This document shows positions 12,546-24,535 of a DNA stretch of 64,000 nt, piece after piece. The notes below the pieces were generated by a model. That model was not told the origin of the DNA. It searched no databases and saw only the letters and a program-made list of their open reading frames with translations. The DNA lies in the NCBI GenBank assembly GCA_013400115.1, contig VXBP01001095.1, positions 1 to 64,000 on the forward strand. The letters run 5' to 3'. How positions within the stretch are numbered: the first letter of the stretch is position 1; each line of letters opens with the position of its first letter. Origin of the DNA: Rhinopomastus cyanomelas. Its lineage: Eukaryota > Chordata > Aves > Bucerotiformes > Rhinopomastidae. A program made the position numbers and the translations under genes.

Positions 12546-13115
12546 CATAGAATCATTAGGGATTGGAAGGGACCTCCAAAGATCATCCAGTCCAACCCCC
12601 CTGCCACAGCAGGATCACCTAGACCAAGCCATAGAATCATAGAATCATTAGGGATTGGAAGGGACCTCCAAAGATCATCCAGTCCAACCCCCCNCCCTCC
12701 AAAGACCATCCAGTCCACCCCCCCTGCCACAGCAGGATCACCTAGACCAAGCCATAGAATCATAGAATCATTAGGGATTGGAAGGGACCTCCAAAGATCA
12801 TCCAGTCCAACCCCCCTGCCACAGCAGGATCACCTAGACCAAGCCATAGAATCATAGAATCATTAGGGATTGGAAGGGACCTCCAAAGACCATCTAGTCC
12901 AATCCCCCTGCCACAGCAGGATCACCTAGATCCAGCCATTAGGGATTAGAATCATAGAGTCATAGAATCATTAGGGATTGGAAGGGACGTCGAAAGATCA
13001 TCTAGTCCAATCCACAGCAGCATCACCTAGACTAAGTCATACAGGAACACATCCAGGTGAGTTTTAAACATCTCCAGAGAAGGAGACTCCACAACCCCCC
13101 TGGGCAGAGGATCCA
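12546..13115 (-). repeat. Tandem array of CR1 3' tails (antisense) leading into a CR1 fragment
   Basis: The CR1 tail CATAGAATCATTAGGG begins at 12546, 12639, 12761, 12853 and 12961, giving successive spacings of 93, 122, 92 and 108 bp. Each unit carries the same text ('ggattggaagggacctccaa', 'gccacagcaggatcacctag'). Only the last unit continues into the more internal CR1 3' region (to about 13115). One ambiguous base (N) sits at 12694 within the irregular 122-bp unit, so copy number here may be an assembly estimate. Confidence 0.88.
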
Positions 13116-13628
13116 GGGGCAACGGCACCTGACTGTAGCCCTAGAAACTGAGGATCACTAAGGATCAGGGTTCCTAAAAGATTGATAATGAAGACCCCTC
13201 TGAAAACCCAAACTAGTGATTCATTATAAGTGTAGGAACACGGACACGGTATGATCCATTGTCTGATCCTTATCCTAGTGCACTGGCCCAGGTGGCAGGA
13301 GGAGGAATAGACTCAGGACGGTGCACAAGGGTTCCTGAAGAATAACCCTGTAGTTTTTTGTAGCTTCCAGCAATCTGCTGGATCTGCCTGGATGTGGCAT
13401 CCAGACTATTAAGTTTAATCACCACTGGTAGACCAAACCTCCATAAACTTGTCCAAACCCTTCAGAACCTATTTATACCTGAAGTCTCCACACCATCCTG
13501 TGGCAAATGAGCTCCACAATTTAATTATCTGTGGTCTGAGAAAGCACTTCTTTTTCTTTTTTTGGGTTTGTTTTAACCTTATGTGGTGATTTCACTGGGC
13601 ATCAACTTCTCGTATTGTGAGAACTGCA
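13116..13628. other. Unique intergenic sequence
   Basis: No gene is seen. It includes a short sequence resembling an old, diverged CR1 around 13500-13560 ('tggcaaatgagctccacaat ... gagaaagcacttctttttc'), too decayed to delimit. Confidence 0.4.
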
Positions 13629-14238
13629 GAATCACAGAATGATTTGGGCTGGAGAAGCCCTCTAAGCTCAGACAGCCCAGACCAGGACCTAACATCACCC
13701 CAGAGGCCAGACCAGGGCACTAAAGGCCACAGCCAGGATGGCCTTCAACACCTCCAGGGATGGGGACTCCACCACTGCCCTGGGCAGTCCAGTCCAGGCT
13801 CTGATCCCCCTTTCCCATGAGGAAGGGCTTCCTAACATCCAACCTAACCCTCCCCTGGCAGCTTCAGGCCCTGCCCTCTTGTCCTGGTGCTGGTTGCCTG
13901 GGAGAAAAGCCTGACCTTCACCTGACTACAACCTCCCTTCAGGGAGTTGTAGAGAGGTAGAAGGTCCCCCCTGAGTCTCCTCTCCTCCAGGCTGAACACC
14001 CCCAGCTCCCTCAGCCTCTCCTCATTAGACTTTCCCTCCAGTCCCTTCCCCAGCCTCGCAGCTCCTCTGGACCCACTACAGCCCCTCCATCTCTTTCTTG
14101 AAGAGAGGGGCCCAGCACCGCCCCCAGTACTCGAGGGGAGGCCCCCCCAATGCCCAGTACAGGGAGAGAACGACATCCCTACTCTTGCTGGCCACACTAT
14201 TGCTGATCCCAGCCAGGATGCCATTGGCCTCCTAATAT
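13629..14238 (-). mobile_element. CR1 LINE 3' portion (older subfamily, antisense)
   Basis: This is the reverse complement of the subfamily seen at 4855 and 6068. It begins ATCACAGAATGATTTGGGCT and runs through 'ccagggatggggactccacc' to 'gccattggcctcctaatat'. A decayed pol C-terminal frame on the minus strand supports a LINE origin. Confidence 0.9.
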
Positions 14239-15064
14239 CTAAAGGACGCAGGGTCCCAGATTTTATCATCAGACTGTGTGATTTTGGCTTCTAAGTGCGA
14301 AAACCCCTTCTGAAAGCGAAACATAGGTTCTGCGTTTAATGCTTCTGACAATATTGCCTCCCGTGTTCTTGTTTGCTCTTCAGCTTGTTTTTATTTGTTT
14401 TGTTTTTTCCTTTAACCTCTGCTGATGAGCTGCTCTAGCCCCTGACTGATCCAGTTGTCGAGCTTCTTGTTTACTCGGTTAGCATGGGCCCTGTTTTTAT
14501 AATCTTGTCCTTTCAACCGCTCCAGCAGCTGAGAGCCTGTTGTTGGCGACAGGAACACGAGCTCAACCAAGGACGGGCAAGTTTGTCTGAATGACCTCTT
14601 CCTCCTCATTATCTCTGTGATGGTCTCGGTGTCACAAGTTCAAGTACAGGCACACGGGGTTTAATACAACACAGAGAGACAGCCGGGACGATCCACTTCC
14701 ACGCTCTCTCTCGAGGCAGGAATGGATTCTGCTGCCACTTGATTGTGCCTTTTGCAGACTCCTCATTAAAGCGCGTTCGTTCCACACAAACGTGCCCGTC
14801 CTCCCACAGGCACATGTGCTCTCACACGGGGTTTGGAGACACTCAGACCCTGATGCACAGAGCTCTGATTCCGTACGTATGCCCAGGCACAAACCTGGGC
14901 TCTGACAAGCAGCTGTTTGTTCGTAGCCCTTCCTGCCCTCCATGGGGCTGCGTCGCCAACTTCCGTGGTCTTTACCCCATTCTGAACGTGTCTGCTTTTG
15001 CTTAAGCCCTTGAGCTTAGTCCAAATGACGTTTCTTCTCAGCCTGATACACCTCCCGTATCAAA
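14239..15064. other. Unique intergenic sequence
   Basis: No gene is recognised. The open frames are short and lack recognisable domains. Confidence 0.45.
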
Positions 15065-15395
15065 TCGTAGAATCACAGAATCGTTAAGGTTGGAAGAGAC
15101 CTCCAAGATCATCCAGTCCAACCATCACCCCAAGCCCACCCTGCCCATGAAAACCTGTTCCCCAGGGCTGCATCTACTTGTTCTTTGAACGCCTCCAGGG
15201 ATGGCGACTCCCTCCACCTTCCCTGAGCAGCCTGTTCTGACTCTTGACCACTCTGATTTCTCCTGTTGTCCAACCTAACCCTCAGCACAACTTGAGGCCC
15301 TTTCCTCTTGTTCTGCAACTGGTGACGGGGGAGAAGAGACTGAGCCCCACCTCTCTCCTCCCTCCTCTGAGGGAGCTGTAGAGAGCAATTACCTT
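15065..15395 (-). mobile_element. CR1 LINE fragment (antisense, diverged)
   Basis: It begins TCGTAGAATCACAGAATCG, followed by 'gttggaagagacctccaaga' and 'cctccagggatggcgactcc'. It extends to 'gagggagctgtagagagcaa'. The subfamily is older and is distinct from the dominant young one. Confidence 0.85.
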
Positions 15396-17599
15396 CTGAT
15401 GTGGTGTAAAACTGAGTGAAGAGACAGAGGAACCAGACCCTTTGAGTCTTCCTCTTCCCATCATGTAAATCCAGCTTGCTGTGTGAAGCCGTTCACATCT
15501 TATATTCTTGCAAGGCACATGCTCCTGTCTGGAAGATTAGATACGAGGTTGTGGATAAGCATCTCCTGAAAGCAGCTTGATCCAGAGAGTTAGGGAGGCT
15601 GCCTCATCCTCCTGGGAAACCGAGTAGGTTTGAGACCCATTTCCCTGATCATTTCTGTCCTTCAGCAACACAAACCATTGTGTCAGTGGGGATAAATCAG
15701 AGCTGCTGTGCAAAAATCAGTTGAACAGAGCTGACTTTCTGCTGCCAGGGCTCAGGTTTGAATGGAAGCTCTCCTGGCACAGCACTAACAACCTGCGGAG
15801 CCTGGCTGCGGCTAACACTTACCCCATGACTAACAGAACTGGAGCAGCGTTAACAAGCTGGGGCAGCCGCTGTTGGAGCCCCCAGAGCAGATACACACAC
15901 CCTTCCCATCTCCCTCCATCGCGGTGAAAGGGAACGGAGGTGAGAGAGGCTGCACTGAGCCTGCCTGGTGTGTTTGCACGACTGGTAGAACAGATCAGTG
16001 CTACTTGCCAAGTCAACTGTGTCTGCTAGTTTAGAGACTCGATTCTTCCTGCCAAGAACTGCTGGCCTGGGTGTGTGTGTGTGGCACATGCTGGGGAGAC
16101 AACACAGCTACCTCCCTGCAGCTAGAAGATGTGAGATGGGGGGTGCACACTGGCGAGTCCTCGCAGAGGTGTTGGGGTGTACTGGTGGACACCGACTGCT
16201 TGGTGATGCTCAGAGATGTGCCTCTCGGGGCGAGGGTGGGATTGAAGAGTGAGCGTGCGTGCACATGTGGAAGGAAGCCCCCTTCTTCGCACAGACAAGC
16301 AGGAACCTCCACTAAGCGGGGTGTGGGGTACGTCTGCATGCACGGAGCAGGGTGGCTGTGAGTAGTGCAGGGGTTGTGCGTGTGTGCAAGGACGTGTGTG
16401 GTGGGGGGAGGCGTGAGGAGAGCCTCTGTGTGTGTGTAAGCCACCACGCCTGTGTGTAGGCAGTGCTCTGGCTGTGAGGAGAGGGATTTAGGGGAGGGAG
16501 ATGAGATTGGCCTGCGTGGGAGCTCTGTGCCAGCCCGCGTAGGTAGGCTGGGTCTGTGGGAAGCTTTCCAGGGGGCTGGATTGCTGTCCTTAAAGCTGTC
16601 GGTTAGATGAGTTTTTAAAAACACCTCAGGAAAGGAGTCTCCGGCGCATGCTGGAGCCCCTCTGCGAAAAGAGGATCCACGGGGGCTGCGAGTGCGTCGC
16701 TGCTAGCACGTAGCTGTTGTTTTGTTTGTGATGTGCCTTTGGTTTGACGGGGTGTATGTAGGACTGTGCCTGAGCGACGCGTGCGTGGGCTGCCATAGGT
16801 GCGCAGCAGCTCCGGCTGCACGCACGAGGGAGAGCGTGCGGGAGAGGGCGGCGGGGAGGGCTGAGCAGAGGCAGCTCCACGGCTCGGGGGTGCTCACAGC
16901 GCAGGGCTCTGCTCAGTCCCAACCGCTCCGTTCGCTGCAGGCACTTTCTGTGTGGGGTGTTTCTCTGCACGCCTTTGCTCCCTTCTTCCTTCCACCTGGC
17001 TGGGCTTCAGGCCCTCACGACTGCGGCTCTCCTGCACTTGTTGAGGAGCATCGGCAGGAGAAGGAGCGGTTCCCTTGGAAACCTCTGGATGCCCAGCAAC
17101 AAGTCGCTGGCAGCTGCCATGTGACCTGGCACATTAATCAGACATGTTGTATGAATCAGGTCAGTCGGGGCCAAAGTCCAGCTCGTTCCCCCTTCGCCTC
17201 GTTGCTAATTACCAAGCTGTGAGGGCTTCTCAGAGTAGGGGGTGGAAAACAACTTGAAATAATGAAATAAAGCAGCGACTTTTCCTGTGGTGGTTTCGAA
17301 GTTCAGCCCAGGCTTTCTCCACAAGAAAAAATCTGTCCAATCCCTTCTTCCACTCAAATGAATCTAGGATGCAAACAAGTGAGGCTGGGGAGTCTCCCAA
17401 GGTGGAGAAGCCAGAGAGAATGAATCTGCTGTAAATGCAGTGAGTTTCCAGGTCTCTTCCTGCAGTAAGTCCTGCATTTCAAACACATCACCTCAGGCTT
17501 GAGACAGCTTGGACTTGACAGGGACACTTCACGTTCACAACTTGAATCCCTTTAAAAATGAAGGTTCTGAAGTCTCAGCTGAACTGCTGACCAAAGTGA
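15396..17599. other. Unique sequence with GT-rich and GC-rich stretches
   Basis: A (GT)n run lies at about 16070-16082, and degenerate GT/GC-rich low-complexity sequence covers about 16340-16450. A CpG-rich patch occurs at 16750-16900. Open frames on both strands coincide with this biased composition and are not credible genes. Confidence 0.45.
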
Positions 17600-17795
17600 T
17601 TGCTAGATGGCACAGAGAGAGTGGGGAGGCCTTGGAACAGGCTGCACAGGGAGGGAGTGGAGGCACCATCCCTCGAGGGATTCAACAAACCAGCAGACAG
17701 GGTGTTTCAGGAGATGAGGTGGTGGTTCAGGTTTGCAGGATGGATGGTTGGACATGATGCTCTTGAAGGTCTTTTCCACCCTTGATGATTCTGGT
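17600..17795 (+). mobile_element. CR1 LINE 3' fragment (sense, diverged)
   Basis: It contains 'ggaacaggctgcacagggag', 'ttggacatgatgctcttgaa' and 'ggtcttttccacccttgatg', the standard CR1 3'-end word order. The terminal octamers are eroded. Confidence 0.75.
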
Positions 17796-19334
17796 TTGTG
17801 TGAGAGGACTTGACTCCAAAGTCCTACCTGATACCTCTAAACGCAGAGGCCATGGCTCTCAGGAGAACAGGCAGTGCCTGCACACTTCTCCTCTCTTGTG
17901 AGCGACTGTGAAATGGCTGTTCTTCACAGAAATGCAGCTGGAGGGTTTATTCTTCGTCATTCCTCATGGCTCATTTCTTTAACGTCAGTGGGGCCTTTCT
18001 CCATTTGGCAGAGGAGCAGAGACTCAAAGGTAGAAGCTGGAGGAAAACCAAAGATGGTTTTGTAGCTGCTAGACCAGGAGATAACAGCAGGTACCACACT
18101 GAGACTGAGCTGAGAGCAAATTGGGAGAGTTGTGGTGAGGCAGAAGGAAGATTTAGGATGAAGAAGCCCAGCTGGACTAGTAACAGCCATGAGCACTCAT
18201 TTCAGTCCGTGGCTTTACTTTCTAGTTGGATCTTCTGAGGGAATTAGGTCCCCAGGTCTCACAGTCCTCTTGATGTGTGCTCTGGACAGAGTTGGCCGCC
18301 CCTCAGCATATCCTATGAGACACCTTTTACAGTCTCACCTCCCGTCCTCTTCACATTTCCCCCAAATTCCTGCTTTGCCTGGACAAGTCCAGACCAAAGG
18401 CTTCCGGCTTTGGCTCCTGAATGAGCTGCTCACAGACACACGTTTAAGACCGGGCACTAGCCACGCTGTACCGGCTTCTGTTGCCCGTTCCCTGCTCTAC
18501 AAGCTCTGTGCTGTGACTAACGCTGTACAAGGTCATCAGGTACTGCTCAGTCTCTACCTTCTCCTTCAAGAGATGAGCGTTTGAGCCTCGCGGGGTAGTC
18601 ACTGATTCATGTCAAGCACAGGTACATACTGCTCAGAACCACCTTTCATCTTCAGCAACAACAAAAACGTCACCGTGGCGGCTCCAATCCTCAGCTGATG
18701 TAAAGCAGCCAAAGGATTTGGCTTGTAAGCCACAGACCAGAAAAACAAAACAACAAAGAGTAGGAAGCGGAGCACCTGGCTTTATTCTTCTCCTGGTGTA
18801 ATTTGAATAGCATCCAGTGCCACTTGAAAATGGGCTTCTGTCACGTCGCCTGCTTTTAGATCCACATCTTAAGAGCCAGTATTCACCCGCAGGAGATCGG
18901 CTTGCAGCAGGCAGCTGTTTTCCCAAACCAGAGCTGTAGGTGAATCTCAACTGTTACCTAGACCAAGGCTTTCTCATTGGGCTCTTTTGATTTCTGTTAC
19001 AATCAAGTGTTAATTTGCCTGTGTTATCACATGATAATGCATCCCATGGACAGGAGATGCCAGGAGACACAGCTTTACCCCAACCCTCTGACCCTATGAG
19101 GCAACCTAGGGCAGTCCCTAAGAACTGGTGTCTGTGACTATTTGCAGTGCGGGAGGCCCAATGCAAGTTCAGCCTGGCTGCCACCCCTCCAGTCAAAATC
19201 CCTGGTGAGGAAAGAGAGGTTTCCTCAGTGAGTGATTTAATCTTTGGCAGATTTGAGGGAATAACTGTCTGACCTCCTTGCTCTAGGAACAGAAAAGAAC
19301 TGGATGGATGCTGGATTGTAGAAGCTTAAACTGA
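17796..19334. other. Unique intergenic sequence
   Basis: No gene, RNA or repeat family is recognised on either strand. Confidence 0.45.
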
Positions 19335-19505
19335 ATAGAATCCACTACAGTCTGGTTGGGTTGGAAGGGATCTGTAGAGATCATCCAGCCCTCTACAAGA
19401 GCAGGATCCCCTAGAGCAGGTCCCTCAGGAACAGCCCGGGAGGGTTTGGAATGTCTCCAGAGCAGGAGACTCCACAATCTCTCTGGGCAGCCTGTGACAG
19501 GGCTC
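19335..19505 (-). mobile_element. CR1 LINE 3' fragment (antisense)
   Basis: Antisense CR1 text is visible: 'ttgggttggaagggatctgt', 'gatcatccagccctctacaa' and 'ggagactccacaatctctct'. It is diverged. Confidence 0.75.
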
Positions 19506-19879
19506 TGGATATTCTGGTCTGGTCCACAGTGGGAAGAAATGGAGGGCTGGGGTTTGTGGAAGCTCTACAAACAGGACGATAAAGGCTGAGTAGTTAGTGT
19601 GAACCTTGGCTTGTCCATTGGGTTGGGCTGTCAGAGGGTGCAAAGCCCTTAGGCTCGAGGGGTGCTGTGGCAGGGTGGAAAGAACCAGCTGTGTAGGGTT
19701 TGGTCCTGGGAGACACCCAGCAACCTAAACCATCTGCAAAGCAAACACTACAGCCCCTTGCTCACCCTGAAGTGTGACAGAACCGCTGTCCCACCCTTCA
19801 TGGGGACACAAAGACAACTCCAACCCCCACGGCTGCCCCATTTCCGAGGGGTTTTGGTGTCGCAGCCCCATGGCTAGAC

Positions 19880-20340
19880 CTGTTGCTCTCCGAGCCGCCT
19901 TTCCGCGGGGAGGAGACTCTTAGGCTGAAGCGCCGGCAGCCCGCCATGATGTAATCGGTGCCATCGCGCCGTTCGCCGGGAGAAGCCGCTTCCCGTTGGC
20001 CAAAGCCAAGAGTCCCCGCCTGGGCGCTCCCCCCGCCGCCCCCCCGGAGGTGCCTCATAAAAGCCCCGAGGCAGAGGCCGGGCAGATTTCCCAGCCCCTT
20101 CCCGCAGAGGTGACCCGGGGACAGGTGAGCTCCGACGGGGCGGTGTGGGAGGTGGGGGTCGGGGCTTTCCGGGCACCTGTGGAGCCCCATCCTGATAGCT
20201 CTGGGATGGCCGTGGGGATCCCGGACAGGATCCCCCCGGGGCGGGGGTAGGCTGCTGTAGGCTCTCGCTGCGGGGGTTGCTCAAGGGAAGGGTCCCGCCT
20301 CCCCCTGATGCGAGCAGCGGCGGGAGGTGGCGGGGACGGC
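19880..20340. promoter_or_regulatory. CpG-rich block with TATA-like box and strong splice donor (candidate orphan promoter)
   Basis: The segment is rich in G+C and CpG, unlike the surrounding desert. On the plus strand CATAAAAG lies at 20055-20062. About 65 bp downstream is GGGGACAG|GTGAGC, with the donor GT at 20125-20126. A transcript starting about 25-30 bp after the TATA-like box would therefore have a short first exon ending at 20124. No coding gene is attached to it. It could be an alternative upstream promoter of the miR-7-3 host transcript or a lineage-specific CpG island; this is inference only. Confidence 0.3.
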
Positions 20341-20369
20341 GGGCAGCGATCAGCACCAGGGACAGCGAC

Positions 20370-20640
20370 CGGCCCCGGGCGCCTGGCACCGGGAGCAGGG
20401 AGCAGGGCACCGGCACCGGGCACCGGGAACGGGCACCGGCACCAGCGAGCTGGGCACCGGGAACCCAGTACTGGAAACAGGCATCGGGTAACGGGCAGTG
20501 AAACTGGCACCGGGTGCTGGGTGCTGCCGCTAGGTACCGGCACCGGACACAGGATGCTGTTCACCGGCTCCGAGTACCGGCCCCGAGCAGCAGGTACCGG
20601 GTACTGGCGCTAGGCACAGGAGCTGGGCACTGCTCTCAGC
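20370..20640. repeat. Degenerate GGCACCGG-type minisatellite
   Basis: Imperfect repeats of GGCACCGGGAAC / GGTACCGGCACC words run through this segment with variable unit length. The overlapping open frames on both strands come from this repetition. Confidence 0.7.
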
Positions 20641-22144
20641 ACTGGTGGTCGTAGCAGGACTGTCCCTGGGGAGCTCTGCCGGTCCCATCCCGCAGCCTGG
20701 AAGTTGTAATGGAGGGTTCAGCAGGATGGAGCATGAAGCAGGACAGGGTGAATCCAGACGCAGGGGGGTCCAAGGGCGGGAAGTCCCAAGGGTGAGCTGC
20801 CCAGTGCCCATTGCAATGGGAGCAGAAAGGCCTGTGCCATGGTCCAGCTGTGCTCCATGGTCCACAGCAGAAGGGCACTGGGGAGGTTGGCTGCAGCTAG
20901 GATAGTTGAGAACTGACCCACACACCAAGGGTGGGATGGGGTGGAAAGGGTGATTGGGGTGGATGGACCCACTTGTCTCTGAACAGCCCCTGGTAGGGCA
21001 CAGCCACAGCTTCATGCCTGGGGCAGAGCAGGGAGCTGGGAACAATAATGTGGACCTGAATAGAATCCACAGTCCATCTACCCTGATATCAGAGCGTTAG
21101 ACTGAAAACCCCAAATTGTTGCTTTGAAAATGTGGCTGACAGCAGTTTATGTATAAAGTTGCTCTTAAAATTCTCCAGTTTCTAGGAGAAATGGGATGTT
21201 TCACCAAGATGCTGGTGGAGAGTAAATTCTTCATCATTCACAGTGACTCTGAAATATTTTTCCTCTGTGATTTATTGTGTCTGATTGCTCCAAATTTATC
21301 TGGCTTCAGTTTAGGTTCCATTGACAGACTGTGTTATATTGCAGTGCTCGGTGGCTATTTCCTCGTGGATTTGCTTACCAAATTCTTACTATCCTATCCC
21401 TTCCCCCCCAAAAAAAAAATCAAGTGAAAAAAAATTAAAGTTTTTATTTTTAAAAAATAATTGGCAAAAAATTCAACCACAAAATCTGCACCTCTGCCTC
21501 CAGCCAGAAAACTGACCTGGCTGAAACAGAACGTTTTGTTTTCCCATTTAGATCATTAAACCATGGATCTGATTCAGAAAAATAAACCAGAACAAGTGTT
21601 TGAGCACTTTGAGGTGAAGCCTTTCCTCTCGCCGTTGTCAGCTGAAGGGATTTGCTGCGTTTGTTTTATCTCCATTTTTGGAAGCTGAGAGTATTCGCTA
21701 AACAAATCCCTCGGCACAGAAAATCCCCACCCAGCTCTGTTAAACGTCGGTTTAAATACTTGGCTGAACGATAGGATCCACAGCTCTGACTGGCCCTGAC
21801 TTTACACCAAGATTTTTCTTAGCTGCTGTGGGTCTGTGAGAGGAAAAGGAAAGGAGCTGCGCCCTGTTTTAAGGCAGGTCCCATTTGCTGTTTCAGAATC
21901 AAATATTTGGGGAACAAAGAAAGAAAACACTAAGAAAGTTGATTTCTCTTGAAGGCCTTGAACCCACCCAGAGCCTTCAGAGCTCCTGGGCACTGAGCAG
22001 AGGGGTGGAGCAGCTCACCCATAGGATCTGAACTGGGAGGTCCCTTTCTGTTCCCAACCTGCGCATCTTTCAACCTCTTCCATGAGCTCTGTGCCCGCAC
22101 AGTGACTCCCTTTGTGATCTTCCACGCAGCATAGGTTGTTTTTC
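20641..22144. other. Unique intergenic sequence, AT-rich from 21100
   Basis: No gene is recognised. A-rich and T-rich runs lie at 21405-21460. Confidence 0.45.
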
Positions 22145-22205
22145 ATAGAGTCATTAGGGATTGGAAAGGACCTTGAAAGATCATCTAGTCCAATCCCCCT
22201 GCCAG
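22145..22205 (-). mobile_element. CR1 3'-tail fragment (antisense, young subfamily)
   Basis: This is a 61-bp piece of the terminal CR1 sequence only: TCATAGAGTCATTAGGGATT ... CTAGTCCAATCCCCCTGCCA. It is a severely 5'-truncated insertion. Confidence 0.9.
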
Positions 22206-24535
22206 TTTTTTATCTCTTATGACATCAGCATCAGGTCTTTTCCCTTTGAAGCAAGGGCAAGATACCATGTCCTTCACTTCCTGTCCCAACACGGGTGTGC
22301 TGAGGGGAAGCCCCTGCACCAAACAGCTCTTCCAGCCTTGTGGGGTGCATCTCCATGTTCAGGGAAATTACCTCATCAGGTTTAATATCAAAGAAATCAG
22401 GATGGATGATTCTGTGATTCTATTCTGTGATCTGTCCGCAAAGGTAACTACATTTGTGTTGTGCAGAGTTGTGCTGCTTAAGCGAAGCCACATTTCCATC
22501 TGCTTAGGGCATGTTTGGGCACCTTTTCTTTGCTGGGAGTTTTCTGCAGACCTCAAAAACCAGCCCCTGCATCTCCTAGAAGGATGGAGTCTTGTCTCAT
22601 TGCTGAGAAATCCTAACACAGAGCTCTCTGAAGGGAATCGGGGTGAGATCTGGACTTTATTCCGTTATATTCCTGACCCGTAGAGAATCCAACTGGAAAC
22701 CAGTCTGGCAGGAGGTGATCAGCTCCCTGCTAGAAGGAAACACTTGACTTTTCCTTAGAAATAAACACCTGGTGGAATTTCATGACTTCATTTTGCTGAA
22801 GGCAAGATCCTCCTTCCCCTTTTCCTCCTGCACTGGAGAGACAGCGTGTGCCAGTCTCTGGGCTCGGTGTGCCTTGCACAAATATTTGTCTGTGCGTCGC
22901 CTGCCACTCCAGTAAGGAGCTGCTTTTCCACTGCAATCATGGCATCTGGTGGGGTTTCAGGCTGTGAGTAGCTGGGAGGTGCTTGGGAATCTCAGCAGGA
23001 AGAAGCGAGAGGATTTCAGATGTGAGATCTGCAACAGCTTTTGAGCCTGGATAAACATGTTGAGGTTCTTCTCTCTCCGGCAGAGGTTTTTTCCACCCCA
23101 GACACCTGAAGTTGGCATGCAGACGGCTCCGCACCGGCTCTGGGCTCCAGCGCTCACACGCAGTTGCACACTCAGTGTCTTCTGAGCCCCCACGTTGCCT
23201 TGGTGGTTGTTCCATAGCCTCGCTGTGGCACTGCTGCGGTCTGCCCTCACCTCATGCTCTCCACTGGGCAATGGGAGACGATGGCTCTGGCTCAGCTGGG
23301 TGCTGAGGCAGCTCCCAGTTCAGCAAACCCTGCAGTGGGATTTCAGCGTTGAGCTGAATCTGGGTCAGAAGGAGCAACTCAGAGCAAGGAATTCAGCCTT
23401 TCCGCTCCCTGAGGTCCGTGGCAGTTGTCTCTGTTAAGATACCAGACCCCTGTAGAGCAACCCAGTACTAGGAAACCACCCATGGAACCACCCTAAGATC
23501 CTGATAAGGACCCAAAGCACAGGAGAGATGAACAGCAGGCAATAAAATTGATGGGACCATTCTATATAGACAGATCTTCCCTCAGAGGGTGTCCAGATCC
23601 TTTTGTGGCCTCAAAGTGACTGTCTAATGCCTCTTTGAGTTTAGAGCAAACAAATCCTGGTGGGATTTGTAAAACAATTCAGCCTTCACCTCACCTGAAA
23701 ATCAGTAGGAGGGAGGCTCCAAATCCATCGGTAAATTCTATTAGAATGATTGTCCTCAGATGCTGAAATATCTTTGTCATTAGTTAAAATAGACGCTGGG
23801 ATTATAATTCAATAACATTCCCTAAATTTCAGCCTGGAGACGAAATAGGAATAGAAAGAACAAATAGTGAAGGAACACTAATGCAATATTCAATATTGAT
23901 AGTTGTGTTCGAGTATCCTGAGGCAGCTCAGGATATCTGGAGTCTTCAGCACTCACTGAGATTAGAAGGAATTGCCCTCCGAGAAGCTCTGAAAATGCTG
24001 AGCAGCCAGGGCTGAGCGTGCATTACCCCGACTCCTCGATGCTCAGAAAGCTTCCAGCCCAAACTTAAAAGAAGCTCGATCCTGTAGCTGTAGGTTTGAC
24101 CCTGAGACAGGAGAAAAACCCCTTTACTGCTACATTTTTATTGGGCTCAGCAGAGCCTTAAGGATGCTACTAGCTCAGGGCTTGCCATCCTGCCTGCATG
24201 AATGGGGCTACTGGCGTTGTACAATCGCGGCACGCTCACGCCCTGACTCCTGCAGCCCTTATTTACAGAGACCAGGTGGCTCCTGCGAGCTTCGATCCCG
24301 GTGTGTGAGGAGGGGGTTTGGAGTTGTGCCTTGTTTATAAACAGAGCACACGGCTCTGTGCGGGGCATGCAGGCCAGGGGTCAGTGCCAGGATTTTGCCT
24401 CAGGGGAGACTCTGACAAGTGTTGCCAGCCAGGAGGATTTTTTAGCTGGGCTGCTGATTGACGAGCGGAGGAGCTGAGCGGATTCTGTTTGTGTGATTAC
24501 CTGTTTGCTTTTCAAATGCGTGTGTGCAGCCTGCA
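22206..24535. other. Unique intergenic sequence
   Basis: No gene is recognised. The stretch from about 23500 to 23900 is AT-rich with few repeats. Confidence 0.45.

Noticed and set aside
16031..16624. 197-codon minus-strand His/Thr/Pro-rich ORF
   Set aside because: It is a translation of GT-rich low-complexity sequence.
19874..20564. Overlapping 130-180-codon minus-strand ORFs
   Set aside because: They come from GC-rich and degenerate GGCACCGG repeat sequence, with several frames open and no recognisable protein.
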